Assembly (NCBI GenBank): GCA_020746835.1
Contig: JAGPNK010000006.1
Coordinates: 930,001-994,000, forward strand
Direction: 5' to 3'
From: Stachybotrys elegans
Lineage: Eukaryota; Ascomycota; Sordariomycetes; Hypocreales; Stachybotryaceae
Length of the DNA: 64,000 nt
Part shown: in pieces, positions 1 through 9,681 of the stretch
Position numbering within the stretch: position 1 is the first letter of the stretch
Layout: every line of letters begins with the position of its first letter
The notes under the pieces: model-generated
Seen by the model: only the letters and a program-made list of their open reading frames with translations
Database searches by the model: none
Told to the model about the DNA's origin: nothing
Position numbers and translations under genes: made by a program

Positions 1-1
1 G

Positions 2-629
2 GCAACGGCAAGCCCCGATCCAGAACAATACAGATACGAGGTTCCCGATACTCAGATCTATGCAGAGCTTGGTGGTAAGTGTGTACCTCTACTTATGCCC
101 ATTAATGATGCTAACTTGAGCAGACACTTCGCCGCGTGCCGAACTTGCTGCTTTTGCTCGAAGTCGTCCACTTTCCTTCACCGAATCCAACGCAGGCGCC
201 AAGGAAAGCGTTGTCACCCATTCCACAGATGCAGATGCAGGTGTCGCTGATACCGCCACGGGTGGCCAGGCAGCCGAGGATGCAGATTCTCCAACGATTG
301 TGCCTGACCCTTATACTGGTGACCGTAGACCCCGTGTTACATCCGGAATATCGGATATCACGACTGCGTCGCATATAAGAAACACGTCGGACGTGACAGT
401 CAGCTCCACTGGTCATCATACGGAAGTTGCACCGATTGCTGAGAGACTCAGCTCAGGGCCTCGAACCAACATGCACATTGACCTCACGGGTAATCCTTCG
501 ACATCTGTCGGGCCAGTCTCACCACCCACAGCCGACGATGCAGCGGGTGAAGACTACCTCACATCAAGGAGCACCAGCGTGCAGAGGACTAGTGCCTTCC
601 ATGCGCACGACGACATCCAGCCGAAGTAG
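2..629 (+). CDS. 3' end of an unrecognised protein gene (5' partial)
   Basis: Exons 2..74 and 124..629; the gene enters from beyond the left edge. The intron at 75..123 has a GTAAGT donor, a GCTAAC branch-like site and a CAG acceptor. Splicing joins a split GAC codon and keeps one frame open from the window edge to TAG at 627-629. The visible tail (about 192 residues) is hydrophilic and rich in Ser, Thr, Ala and Asp, and runs ...YAELGDTSPRAELAAF... across the junction. No domain is recognisable, so I assign no function. Such low-complexity tails are common on fungal membrane and signalling proteins, which is only a guess here. The gene converges on HGH1. Confidence 0.7.
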
Positions 630-909
630 GCATCACGGGTAGCAAGGGCTAATTTGACGATGGATGATGGGCGTTGGGTGACTTTCTTTTACTGGAATTA
701 GGATACCTTGGTGGAAGAACGCATTCGTTAAAAGAATATAATCTTGCCAGCGTCTCCTGTGGACGCTCAGTAGGAGCGAGGCATTGAATAGCCAGAAATG
801 TCTTATAGTTTAATATGGCAATAACGAATGGGCGATCGAAGTACTCGGAAGAGTTCTATTGAAACATCCCGCAAGGGTATATACGTCTATGGAATCCAGA
901 ATGAGCCGT
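630..909. other. Convergent 3' intergenic region
   Basis: Space between the stop of the left-edge gene and the stop of HGH1. It must hold the 3' UTRs and polyadenylation signals of both. I see AT-rich stretches (for example 727-745) but no clear single signal and no ORF of note. Confidence 0.5.
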
Positions 910-2145
910 CTACACCTCGACAATCTGGTCGTCTTCGTCGTCTTTGATCTCTTGGACCCGTTCGGTGGTCTCGGGCTCCTCATCCCGCATGAGAACCTGC
1001 ACCAGCCGATCACATGCCTCGCGGACTCCCTCATCATCTACACGCGAATGAGTCTCGCGGATGATAGGGTACACCTTCACTTGCCGCATCAGTTCGCGGC
1101 CCTCGCGTGTACTTGTTAGTAGCAGTAGCGTTTCAAGATGAGTCTGAATAATGGACGTGTCCGAGTCGCGCTGCTTGTCTGGGGGCAGCAGCTGCAGGTC
1201 CGGAAGCATACCAAAGGTGTCTTCCTCGTCGTACTCCTCGCTGCCAGTGATCGGGAGGAGGATATAAGGGAGAATATCGATCTTGGACTCATCGAAGAAC
1301 GACGGATGTGATGGGACCTCGAAGGCGACGTTCTTGATGGTGCTGGCGACTCCCTTGCGCCGAATGTCCGACTTGTGCTCGGTGAAGACCTTGAGCTTAG
1401 TGACGGGGATGACGCCGTCGTATTTCTGCGTGTCCAAGAAGAAATGCCTGATGTCGGCATGCTTGGCCAAGTCGGCGAAGACGTATGCCAAGTAGTCATA
1501 GTCGGCCTTCTTGTTGTAGGTGCCGTCTTGGCCCTTGACGAAAAGGTCCATGAGCTGGTTCATGACCAGGTCGTCGGACCCCAGCTCTGACGGTGCCGAT
1601 TGCTTCCGACTGAGGATAGACTTGAGGCCTTCCCACTTGGCGAGATTGGCGAGGAGCATAGCCAGCAGATTCGCATTAGGCTCTTCTTGTTTCTGACGGC
1701 AATGCATCTTAGCCAACATTCTTGTGTGTGCAAGTAAAGGGGCCAACTTACCACAATGAGCGCAAATAACACATCCAAAAACTTGTCATCTGTGGCTAGT
1801 GCCTCGAGAATCTCCTGGTCTCCCGAAAGGTTGACAAGTATTGTGACAGCATGTTCAGATATTTTCTGTAATATTTTTGTCAGCCTGCCCGTCTCATACC
1901 ATGTAGGGCATTACTTACAGGATGATCTCTGACAAGGATCTTGAGATTCTTCACCGGCTGCAGCTTCTCCGCCTTGAAGATGACAGGCTGGGCTGTTGAG
2001 TAGGGAACAAGGTTCTCGATGGCGACCTGGCGAATCTGAGGGTTCGGGTGGCCGATGAAGCCCACGAGCTTTGGTGATGTGATGTCATTCTCAGCCTCTA
2101 TAGCGCCGGTTCATGGGCACGCACCTCCTCGAGTTCTGTGGGCAT
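910..2145 (-). CDS. HGH1: HGH1-family protein (eEF2 folding cofactor)
   Basis: Exons complement(910..1692, 1752..1865, 1919..2068, 2125..2145), 355 aa. The ATG at 2145 gives MPTELEE, which splices across a 56-nt intron to LVGFIGHPNPQIRQVAIENLVPYS, the characteristic start of Hgh1 proteins (former DUF383/DUF384). The middle has the armadillo-like segment ILVRDHP-KISEHAVTILVNLSGD, and the C-terminus ends in an acidic tail (DDEDDQIVEV). All introns have GTAAGT- or GTGCGT-type donors and phases that agree. In yeast, Hgh1 is a cytosolic chaperone adaptor that recruits Hsp90/TRiC for folding of elongation factor 2. The gene shares a 575-bp divergent promoter with bystin. Splice sites were read by eye. 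Confidence 0.92.
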
Positions 2146-2720
2146 TTTGAAACTCTTGTTATAAGGCCCCTTCTGCGTCCTTGAAATCTGCCTCCGAGGG
2201 TATTTTTGCTGCTGATGGAGTGTGGCTGTTGTTATTGAAGCTGGTGAGGTTGATGGAGGGGCATTTTGATGGTGGGGGTTTTGCGCGCTGCCACCAAGAA
2301 TTATGGCGTCGTACAGGCAGACAGAGTTTGAAGCGACCCACCAAAACGGCGACAACAGGGTCTTAACTGCGTATGGATGCGACAGATTAACTAAAAGGCT
2401 CTCACTCACACTTGTTCTTCCGCAAGCGGAACTGCAAAACGGCAAATATAGTTCAAGTAAATCGTAAATCTAAAATTCATCAATTTTGTTGTTAGATTCA
2501 TAGTATTCGGTCTGGCAGCAACTCGTGAGCAGTTCAATTTTCTACTCTGCTTGACACCTAAAAAAAAATTAGGCGGTGAGGACTTTCGCACCCACTCCTC
2601 GGCCGTAAGTGGAAAGAGGGGTGGTGGCAGATCGATAAGACCCAGCACAAAATTTTTGAATTCTGCCCACCATATTTGCGCTTGTCCGCTTCACCACCAA
2701 GACTCGACCAACCCATCACG
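2146..2720. promoter_or_regulatory. Divergent promoter HGH1 / bystin
   Basis: 575 bp between two start codons pointing away from each other; it must drive both genes. It includes an AT-rich patch (about 2440-2500) and a CT-rich stretch just before the bystin ATG. I cannot define individual factor sites. Confidence 0.55.
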
Positions 2721-4239
2721 ATGCCCAAGGCCACGACTCCCACGGCTGCCCGCCAGGGCCGACGCCACAACCCCCTTGAGGACGACCTCACTGCTTCCGG
2801 AGGCAATTTGCGCACCAAGTCCAGCAAGAAGAAGTCCAAGAGCCGGGACGACGATGCCGAGGACAACTTTGTGGATGCGAGGGCGTCGCGGAACATTCTC
2901 CGCATTGGTCGAGAGCTCGCTGAGGAGGAGAATGCCGGCAAGATTGTCAAGCAGCCGACCGTAGATACCTTTGGCTACGATTCGCGGTTCGACGATGAGG
3001 CCGAGGGGGAAGAAGTGACCTTCGACGACGACGAGGCCTGGGGTGACGACGACGAGGTTGTCGAGGAGATTGAGGTCGACCCGGCCGATCTCGAGATGTA
3101 CAAGAAGTTTATGCCCGATGAAGAAGACGATCTTCTGAAGCATGGCTGGGACCGCAAGCCTTCGGGCGAGGAGGAGGGGGAGAGCATCAACCTTGCCGAT
3201 CTGATTATGGAGAAGATTGCTGCCCACGAGGCTGCTGAGGCTCGGAGAGACGCCGGAGTGCCGGATGAGGACTATGAACTACCCCCCAAGGTGGTCGAGG
3301 TCTACACAAAGTGAGATTTCTGATTTTGGCTCGGTCAGTGAATTCGTATAGCTAACACACGGTTATAGGGTCGGTCAGATCCTTGCTCGGTACAAGTCAG
3401 GCCCTCTACCAAAGCCCTTCAAGATCCTTCCCACGATTCCTCATTGGGAGGACATTCTCGACGTTACGAATCCACAGAGCTGGTCGCCCAATGCTTGCTA
3501 CCAGGCAACGAGAATCTTCGTCTCTAGCAAGCCTGCCGTGGTCCAGCGATTCCTTGAGATGGTCATTCTTGACAAGGTTCGAGAAGACATTTACGAGAAC
3601 AAGAAGCTCAATGTGCACCTGTTCAACTGCCTCAAGAAGGCTCTTTACAAGCCCTCTGCTTTCTTCAAGGGCTTCCTCTTCCCCCTGATTGGCAGTGGTA
3701 CCTGCACGCTCAGGGAAGCACACATCATATCCGCCGTGCTGGCGCGAATCTCCATCCCAGTTCTGCATTCAGCCGCCGCCCTCAAGGGCCTCTGCGACAT
3801 TGCGGCACAGGAGGCTTCCCAGGGAACCGAGGGCGGAGGCGCGACCAACATCTTCATCAAGACTCTTCTAGAGAAGAAGTACGCCCTACCCTACCAAGTC
3901 GTTGACGCCTTGGTCTTCCATTTCCTCCGTTTCCGCAGCACCGACCCGGCATCGGTCCGAGACAGCGAAGCCATGGCTGGCATTGCTACCGAAGGTGACG
4001 CCAAGGCCAAGCTGCCTGTCATCTGGCACCAGAGCCTCCTGTCCTTTGCCCAACGCTACAAGGGAGACATCACGGAGGACCAGCGCGAGGCGCTTCTGGA
4101 TCTGCTCCTGTCTCATGGCCACAGCGCCATCGGCCCGGAGGTTCGAAGGGAGCTGCTGGCAGGACGAGGACGGGGTGTTCCTCTAGAGACGCAAGAGATG
4201 GCATTGGACGGCGACGACACCATGGCTATTGATTCATGA
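2721..4239 (+). CDS. ENP1: Bystin (Enp1), 40S ribosome biogenesis factor
   Basis: Exons 2721..3310 and 3369..4239, 486 aa. Bystin/Enp1 is a nucleolar and cytoplasmic pre-40S assembly factor. The N-terminal about 190 residues are charged and low-complexity, with a Lys/Ser-rich stretch (KSSKKKSKSRDDD) and long Asp/Glu runs. The conserved bystin domain starts near KVGQILARYKSGPLPKPFKILP and continues through WSPNACYQATRIF, LNVHLFNCLKKALYKPSAFFKG, LREAHIISAVLARISIPVLHSAAAL and LPVIWHQSLLSFAQRYK, all hallmark segments. The ATG at 2721 is the first in frame; the open frame upstream has only non-ATG codons. The 58-nt intron joins AA|G (Lys) before VGQ. The family's usual length is about 450-500 aa, so the gene is intact. 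Confidence 0.96.
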
Positions 4240-4828
4240 TACCAGGTTGCGGTGACGTTGGAGTTTTTTCGGGTGTCATGGAGATTTATAACGACGGTAG
4301 ACCGATCATGGCATGCGGCGTTTGGGCGTGACGTAGGCTTCAATTTGGGGACATCTTCACAGGAGGATTTTTCAATATATCATGATTGAATTGACCACCA
4401 AAATTACAGAACAGAAATATTGCTCTCTCTCTTTGCCCTTGTTAATAGTAGTAGGCATTGAATACTATTACCGAGCTGAAGAGCCGACCGTGCCTGGTTA
4501 GTAGTCGGGCGGCGATGGCTCCTTCCTGAAGCACAACACCCATATTCCCAAATCTAATCTCCTTCAAGGCGCATCCAGTTTCTACAAATTGGATCGTCGT
4601 CTCAACCCTATTGACTATGCTTGTAGCCTGTCTTATGAATATTGTCCTTACGAGTTATTGATTCTGATTGGGGTTCTTTGCTTCCTTTATGCCTACGTTC
4701 CGCCAGCCCTCAAACCTCCGTTTCCTACTGCTCCGTTTCTTCCCTGCTTTGCCAGCAACAGCACCTCGCAGGCTGCAGCCTCGACCGCCTTCGAGGCGAA
4801 ACGAATGCAACATGTCGAAATAGGCGCG
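4240..4828. other. Intergenic region, bystin 3' end and next promoter
   Basis: Holds the bystin 3' UTR (AT-rich, about 4360-4420) and the upstream region of the next plus-strand gene. An open frame with an ATG at 4589 leads into that gene's first exon without a stop, so its true start could lie upstream of 4829 (for example 4805). No other feature seen. Confidence 0.4.
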
Positions 4829-6548
4829 ATGGCTGGTTCAGCAGAGCAGACGCCTATGCCCTCTAGCATGACCAACTCGAGCGACGTCAAGTGCGTACAC
4901 CACCCACAATCACATTTTACATCTGTCTTGGAGCCCAGCGAGTTGGTTAACGCTGATGGCTAGCTACTTTAACCTTCCTATTCAGCCTCCTAGATCAGCG
5001 TTGCACTTCGTAACGGTTCCAGAAGAAGCCCGCAGGTCCATCAAGAAGCCCGGCTCCGCGTCTGCCAGAAATGACCCGAGTACGCCGCCCGATGACCCCG
5101 TACCACGATCCATCTCCCGGTCGTCATACGGAACTACTCTATCGAGGTTTGGGGTAGATCCGCCCCGGCCTCCCCGTGAAGGATTCGAATAGGTTTGGTT
5201 TCCGGAGGGATACTGGGCAGAGCGCCGTCTCATGACCGCTCCTCGCAAGAGCACATCCAGCAGCCGCTTCTGGAGATGGCGCTCCAGATCAACCAAATCT
5301 ACAAGCGACACTGATCTCCGCGACTGCCCGAACGTGTCACCCGTCTCGTCTGCGCCTGCGCCTCTGTCGCGCGTAGAGCAACCGCCGCAGCCGATGAGCC
5401 CCTTCTTATCAGAATCTGCGCACGTCCGTTCTCTACAGCACCCGTCGAGGAGTAGTTTGACGCATGCATCGAGCGACAGCATGGGAATCTCCCCCAATAC
5501 TCGAAGCCTACAGGACTTGACGCTCGACCCAGGGCGTCGCGCTGGGGATATGCTGGCAACGAGACATCGGGGACTTGCACCACCTCCAGAATCCGCAGCC
5601 AAGCGACTCTACTTCAAAGCCAAAAGGGAAATCGAGACGAAGCTGTTTCTGAAGGCTCGCAGAGTGAGTGAAATGAGATTTACAAATCTGTAAGCAGCTA
5701 ACCTCTGCGACAGACTGAGACCCAAGTGTTTGAGACTATTCCCGAGGATGGAAACTACTCTCGCGTTACCGTTGACGGCGCTCGAAGTTTTCTATATGCG
5801 CAGAGTATCAGCAAGACTGGGTCTTGGAAAGATGAGCGCGGCAACTCCAAACGAGGACGCAAGCTGTTCGGCAGAGCTCCCTGGCACCGCAAGGAGTCTC
5901 ACGACACGCTTAGCAGTGTATCCAGCTCTGTACGAGATATTATCAGAGCCGGTACACCACCAGCTACACCCGGGACGGACAAAGGGCTCAGTGGTATGTG
6001 GGAGAGCGGCTGCGCTGGCGACGGGTTGCTAACAGGGCCGTAGCATCATTGAAGTCTACTGATAGTCAATTTCCTGGCGGAGTAGGTTGTGGTTCTACAA
6101 AGAAATATGCGCGATTAGTTGCTGATATTGTACACAACAGGAGGCGACTCGTATCAAGACGCCGCTGCTGGATGAAGATACACTGGACAGCAAAGTTCGT
6201 GGGTATTTTGGCGGCATAGCACCACCAGCGATGGACGGTACGGGGGCTGGATACAACACTATGGCTGCCAGGTCTATGTCGCACTACGGCATGTACCGTC
6301 AGAGCGTTCCTGTACACTTGAAGGAGTGGTGGGAGTCTTCACCGTCTCATCCCGCGTGGGACGATCGAAACCGAGACAATAGGCTGTTCGAATTCGATGT
6401 AGCCGAACACTTGGCGAGCAGCCCATCATGCCCGGCAAACAGCAGACACTGTGATGGCGGGAGTGGGATGTGTGTGTATCACGGGCGGAACAGGACTCAA
6501 TCAATGCTCAAGAGCGACACATCTGCGAGAAATGGACGTTATGGTTGA
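4829..6548 (+). CDS. Unrecognised fungal protein gene interrupted by one in-frame TAG
   Basis: Exons 4829..4890, 4964..5663, 5714..5993, 6044..6081, 6141..6548. All four introns have GT-AG ends and compatible phases; the sum is 496 codons with stop. The only interruption is TAG at 5190-5192, flanked by EGFE upstream and VWFPEGYWAER downstream. The frame stays open for a further 438 nt of the same exon and through three more exons to TGA at 6546. The residues around it read as one aromatic-rich segment, and TAG differs from TGG (Trp) by one base. No catalytic motif is visible; the protein is rich in Ser, Arg and Pro, and the C-terminal part (VHLKEWWESSPSHPAWDD) is the most structured-looking. 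It could be a pseudogene, an assembly error, or a gene needing UAG-to-UGG mRNA editing. The start (4829, or 4805 in frame) is uncertain. If nothing recodes the stop, the product is a truncated protein of about 96 residues. Confidence 0.6.
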
Positions 6549-7153
6549 GACGAGCCGGCTTGCGAAAGGCTATGAAGGCATGGTTTACCGTTTGATCCGA
6601 ATATTTAACCTAAGAATTTCTTGCTGGCACAGGCCGTTGCTCTGCATTATAGTGTTAAGGCACTTGACAGACAAATTCACTCGTCCCATGCCGATCCCAG
6701 CAGTGATGTTCGAAGAGGGTGTGCTTCCATTCAGCAATTCCGCCGGTAGCTAGACCCGGTCAGGACGTGTAGACGAACGACGGGGGTTTTGATGTAGACA
6801 AGATGAGAAAATTTGATGCTAAGATAAGTGATTGGCGCATAGCAAACGACGCTGTTGTGATTGAACCTTGAAAGAAAGAAAAGAAGTGAATGGTTGGATG
6901 TGAGGTGTGGTTGCTCTGGTGTCGCTAATACCCCTGCTTGGTGATGTCAGGCGCGGTCGCGTCCATAATCTCGGGAAAAGTAATTGCTAGGCCCGACCAC
7001 GCGCCTAGACCTCGCGTTTCAACACCTTAACCCCTACCTCAGCTCATCATTTGCAAGCATTGCAGCCATCGACCACATGTGTTCTGCAGCTTGTAGAGGG
7101 CATTTCAATTGAAGCTTGGACGACCAGAATCATCGCTGACCGGACGTCCGGTC
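6549..7153. other. Intergenic region upstream of ORC4
   Basis: Contains the 3' flank of the TAG-interrupted gene and the ORC4 promoter. The frame read into ORC4 from 7109 has only a TTG, so the first true ATG is at 7154. No motif stands out and no RNA gene was seen. Confidence 0.4.
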
Positions 7154-9681
7154 ATGGATCAAAATGGCACTCTCGGGGGCCAGAAGCGAAGCCTTCCACA
7201 GGCCGACGACGAGGTACCATCACCGACATCGACGAAGAAGAGACGGCTCGACGAAGGGACCAGCGAGCCAGCACCCAGCACCAACCCTCTGAGCGCGATA
7301 GCATCGGCGATCTCGAGCGCCTTTGGGTACGGGAAACAGCCGCAGAACCCAGCCGGGGACAAGACAATCGAGGCGAGCACACAGCCTGCACCGGAGCCGC
7401 GACCTACGCCCCCAATACCGACCGTTTCATCTATGTCTTCAGGTCGTCCAGCGCTTAAGATCGCCGCGCTGAGAGGGACGAAATGGGATACGGGCGAGGA
7501 CAAGAAGAAGGCGCCCAAGAAGGCCACACCGAGAGCGCGAGCAGCGCCCAAGCCACGACCAAGCGTCACCAAGCAGCCGCCGGTTCCGACTACGAACAAA
7601 GCAATCCAGGCAAAGCCTATGAAAGCTACGAACGGCACGAACGGCACAATTGTTGTCAACGGCCAACAGGAGTCTCCGGATGAGCTTATTGTGGCGAGTC
7701 AACCTCCCGCACCCCAGCCTGTGCAGCTGCAATCGCCTACGAAGCCGGCGCTGGGGGTCAAGGCAGCGCCCAAGGGCATCCTCACACCCGTGAAAAAGAG
7801 AGGCCGTCCTCCAAAGAGCGTCAAATTCAACCGGAGCAATGGAGAGGAGGTCTTCTTTGAGGATTTGCCCAAGAGTACGCCACGGAAGCGCAAAACACCA
7901 GCCAAGGAGCAGCAGCAGCAGCATGACGAGGATGAGATTGTCTGCGGAATCTGCTCACGACCACACTCGGAACCACCCAACGAAATTATACTGTGCGACA
8001 ATTGCGACTTTGCGGTGCACCAGGCATGCTACGAAGTGACAGATATTCCAGCAGGGGAATGGCTGTGCAAGTTGTGCTCTCAGGAGGATGTTCTGAAAGC
8101 TACCGCCAAAACAGCAGAAGGAATCGAGACGGCGCATGCTACGACGATGCTTGATATACCGAATCTAGATCAACATTTGAGAACGATGCAGAGGGTTCTC
8201 CTGGATCGATGTTCTGGCCGCCGAAGAATACAGATGTTTGGCCAAGAAGAGGCCTACGAAAAGGCACGACAGCTTGTAGAACAGACGATTGTGGCGGGAG
8301 AAGGCAATTCGATGCTCCTGATAGGGGCTAGGGGGTGTGGAAAGACGACGGTATGTCTCTGCCACGCGTTTCTGGCTCTTCGCACAGGGGATGCTAACTT
8401 GGCACAGCTGGTGGAGAAGATCATCGGGGATGTTTCCCGGGAACATAGACATGACTTTCACGTTGTACGACTTAATGGCTTTATACACACGGACGACAAG
8501 CTGGCCCTGCGAGAAATTTGGCGGCAGCTGGGCAAGGAGATGAAGGTGGAGGATGACCTGATGAACAGGGTGAGTTCGCGTCAACGCACCGCATACCAGG
8601 TCGGAGGCTGACTGCTATCAGACAAACTATGCGGATACCATGGCATCTCTTCTGGCACTTCTTTCTCATCCGTCAGAGATCCTGGGCACGGACGAGGGAG
8701 TCACATCGCAGTCTGTGATATTCGTGATTGACGAGTTTGACATGTTTGCGTCGCATCCTCGGCAGACGCTCCTGTACAACTTGTTCGATATTGCACAGTC
8801 GCGAAAAGCACCCATCGCTGTGCTGGGGTGTACGACCAGGCTGGATGTGGTTGAGATGCTGGAGAAGCGAGTCAAGAGTCGTTTTAGCCACCGATACATC
8901 TACCTTTCTCTCCCAAAGACGCTGCCGGCGTACTGGCAGGTCTGCCGACAGGGTCTTTTGGTGGAGAGGACGGAGTGGAAAAGGGAGGGGGTGGACGCCA
9001 GCGTGGAAGGATGGGAGGATTTCCACAAGCACTGGAAGCATCGGATCGAGGTAAGCATCTTTCTTCATGGCGAGGGATGGGTAGGCGGCTAAGAAGTGCA
9101 TGCAGGAACTGTACATGAAGCGGCCGTTCCAGGATCTGCTCCAGTATCACTACTACACGACCAAGTCGGCGGCAGCGTTCTTGACAGAATGGATGCTGCC
9201 GCTGTCGTCGTTGACGGCGAGCGATTTTACTCTACAAGTGCCTACGGCTGGCTCAGAGACGACGTCGCTCACGCCGCCCGACTCGCGGATGCAGCTGCTA
9301 TGCTCGCTGTCGGAGCTGGACCTCAGCATGCTAATCTCGGCGGCGCGGCTGGACATTGTGGCACACACGGACACGGTCAACTTTGCCATGGCGTACGACG
9401 AGTACAGCTCGCTGGTGGGCCGACAGAGGGTGCAGTCGGCGACGTCGGGGATGCTGGCGGTTGGCGGCGCAGCGCGGGTCTGGAGCCGGGGGGTAGCCGG
9501 GCTCGCATGGGAGCGGCTGATATCCCTTGGGCTGCTGGTGCCGTCGGGCCTGGGAGGCGGGCGGAGGATGGGACATGAAGGGCTGGACGGCAAGATGTGG
9601 AAGGTTGAGGTGGCTCTGGAGGAGATACCCACGGCGGTGAAGCTGAACCAAGTGCTGGCAAGGTGGTGTCGGGAGATATAG
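7154..9681 (+). CDS. ORC4: Origin recognition complex subunit 4 with AT-hook and PHD finger
   Basis: Exons 7154..8350, 8408..8569, 8622..9050, 9106..9681, 787 aa. Orc4 is an AAA+ subunit of the complex that marks replication origins and loads MCM. Walker A is GARGCGKTT (Lys about 397) and Walker B is VIFVIDEFD (Asp490-Glu491); the C-terminal part (ELYMKRPFQDLLQYHYYTTKS) fits the Orc4 winged-helix region. The 57-nt intron at 8351..8407 (GTATGT...GCTAAC...CAG) has no stop and a length divisible by three, so it is easily missed; removing it restores GKTTLVEKI directly after Walker A. The N-terminal 260 residues are basic and disordered, with an AT-hook-like KKRGRPPK near residues 214-221. A PHD finger follows, with Cys/His ligands from about C264 to C308 (CGIC...CDNCDFAVHQACY...WLCKLC). 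Budding yeast and human Orc4 lack this PHD finger. Confidence 0.93.

Noticed and set aside
2691..3227. 178-codon minus-strand frame
   Set aside because: Antisense shadow of bystin exon 1.
5152..5192. A 39-nt intron (GTAGAT...ATAG) that would splice out the in-frame TAG
   Set aside because: Frame would be kept, but 39 nt is shorter than the other introns here (48-163 nt), it has no branch-site match, and it would delete the residues leading into the EGFE/VWFPEGYW segment.
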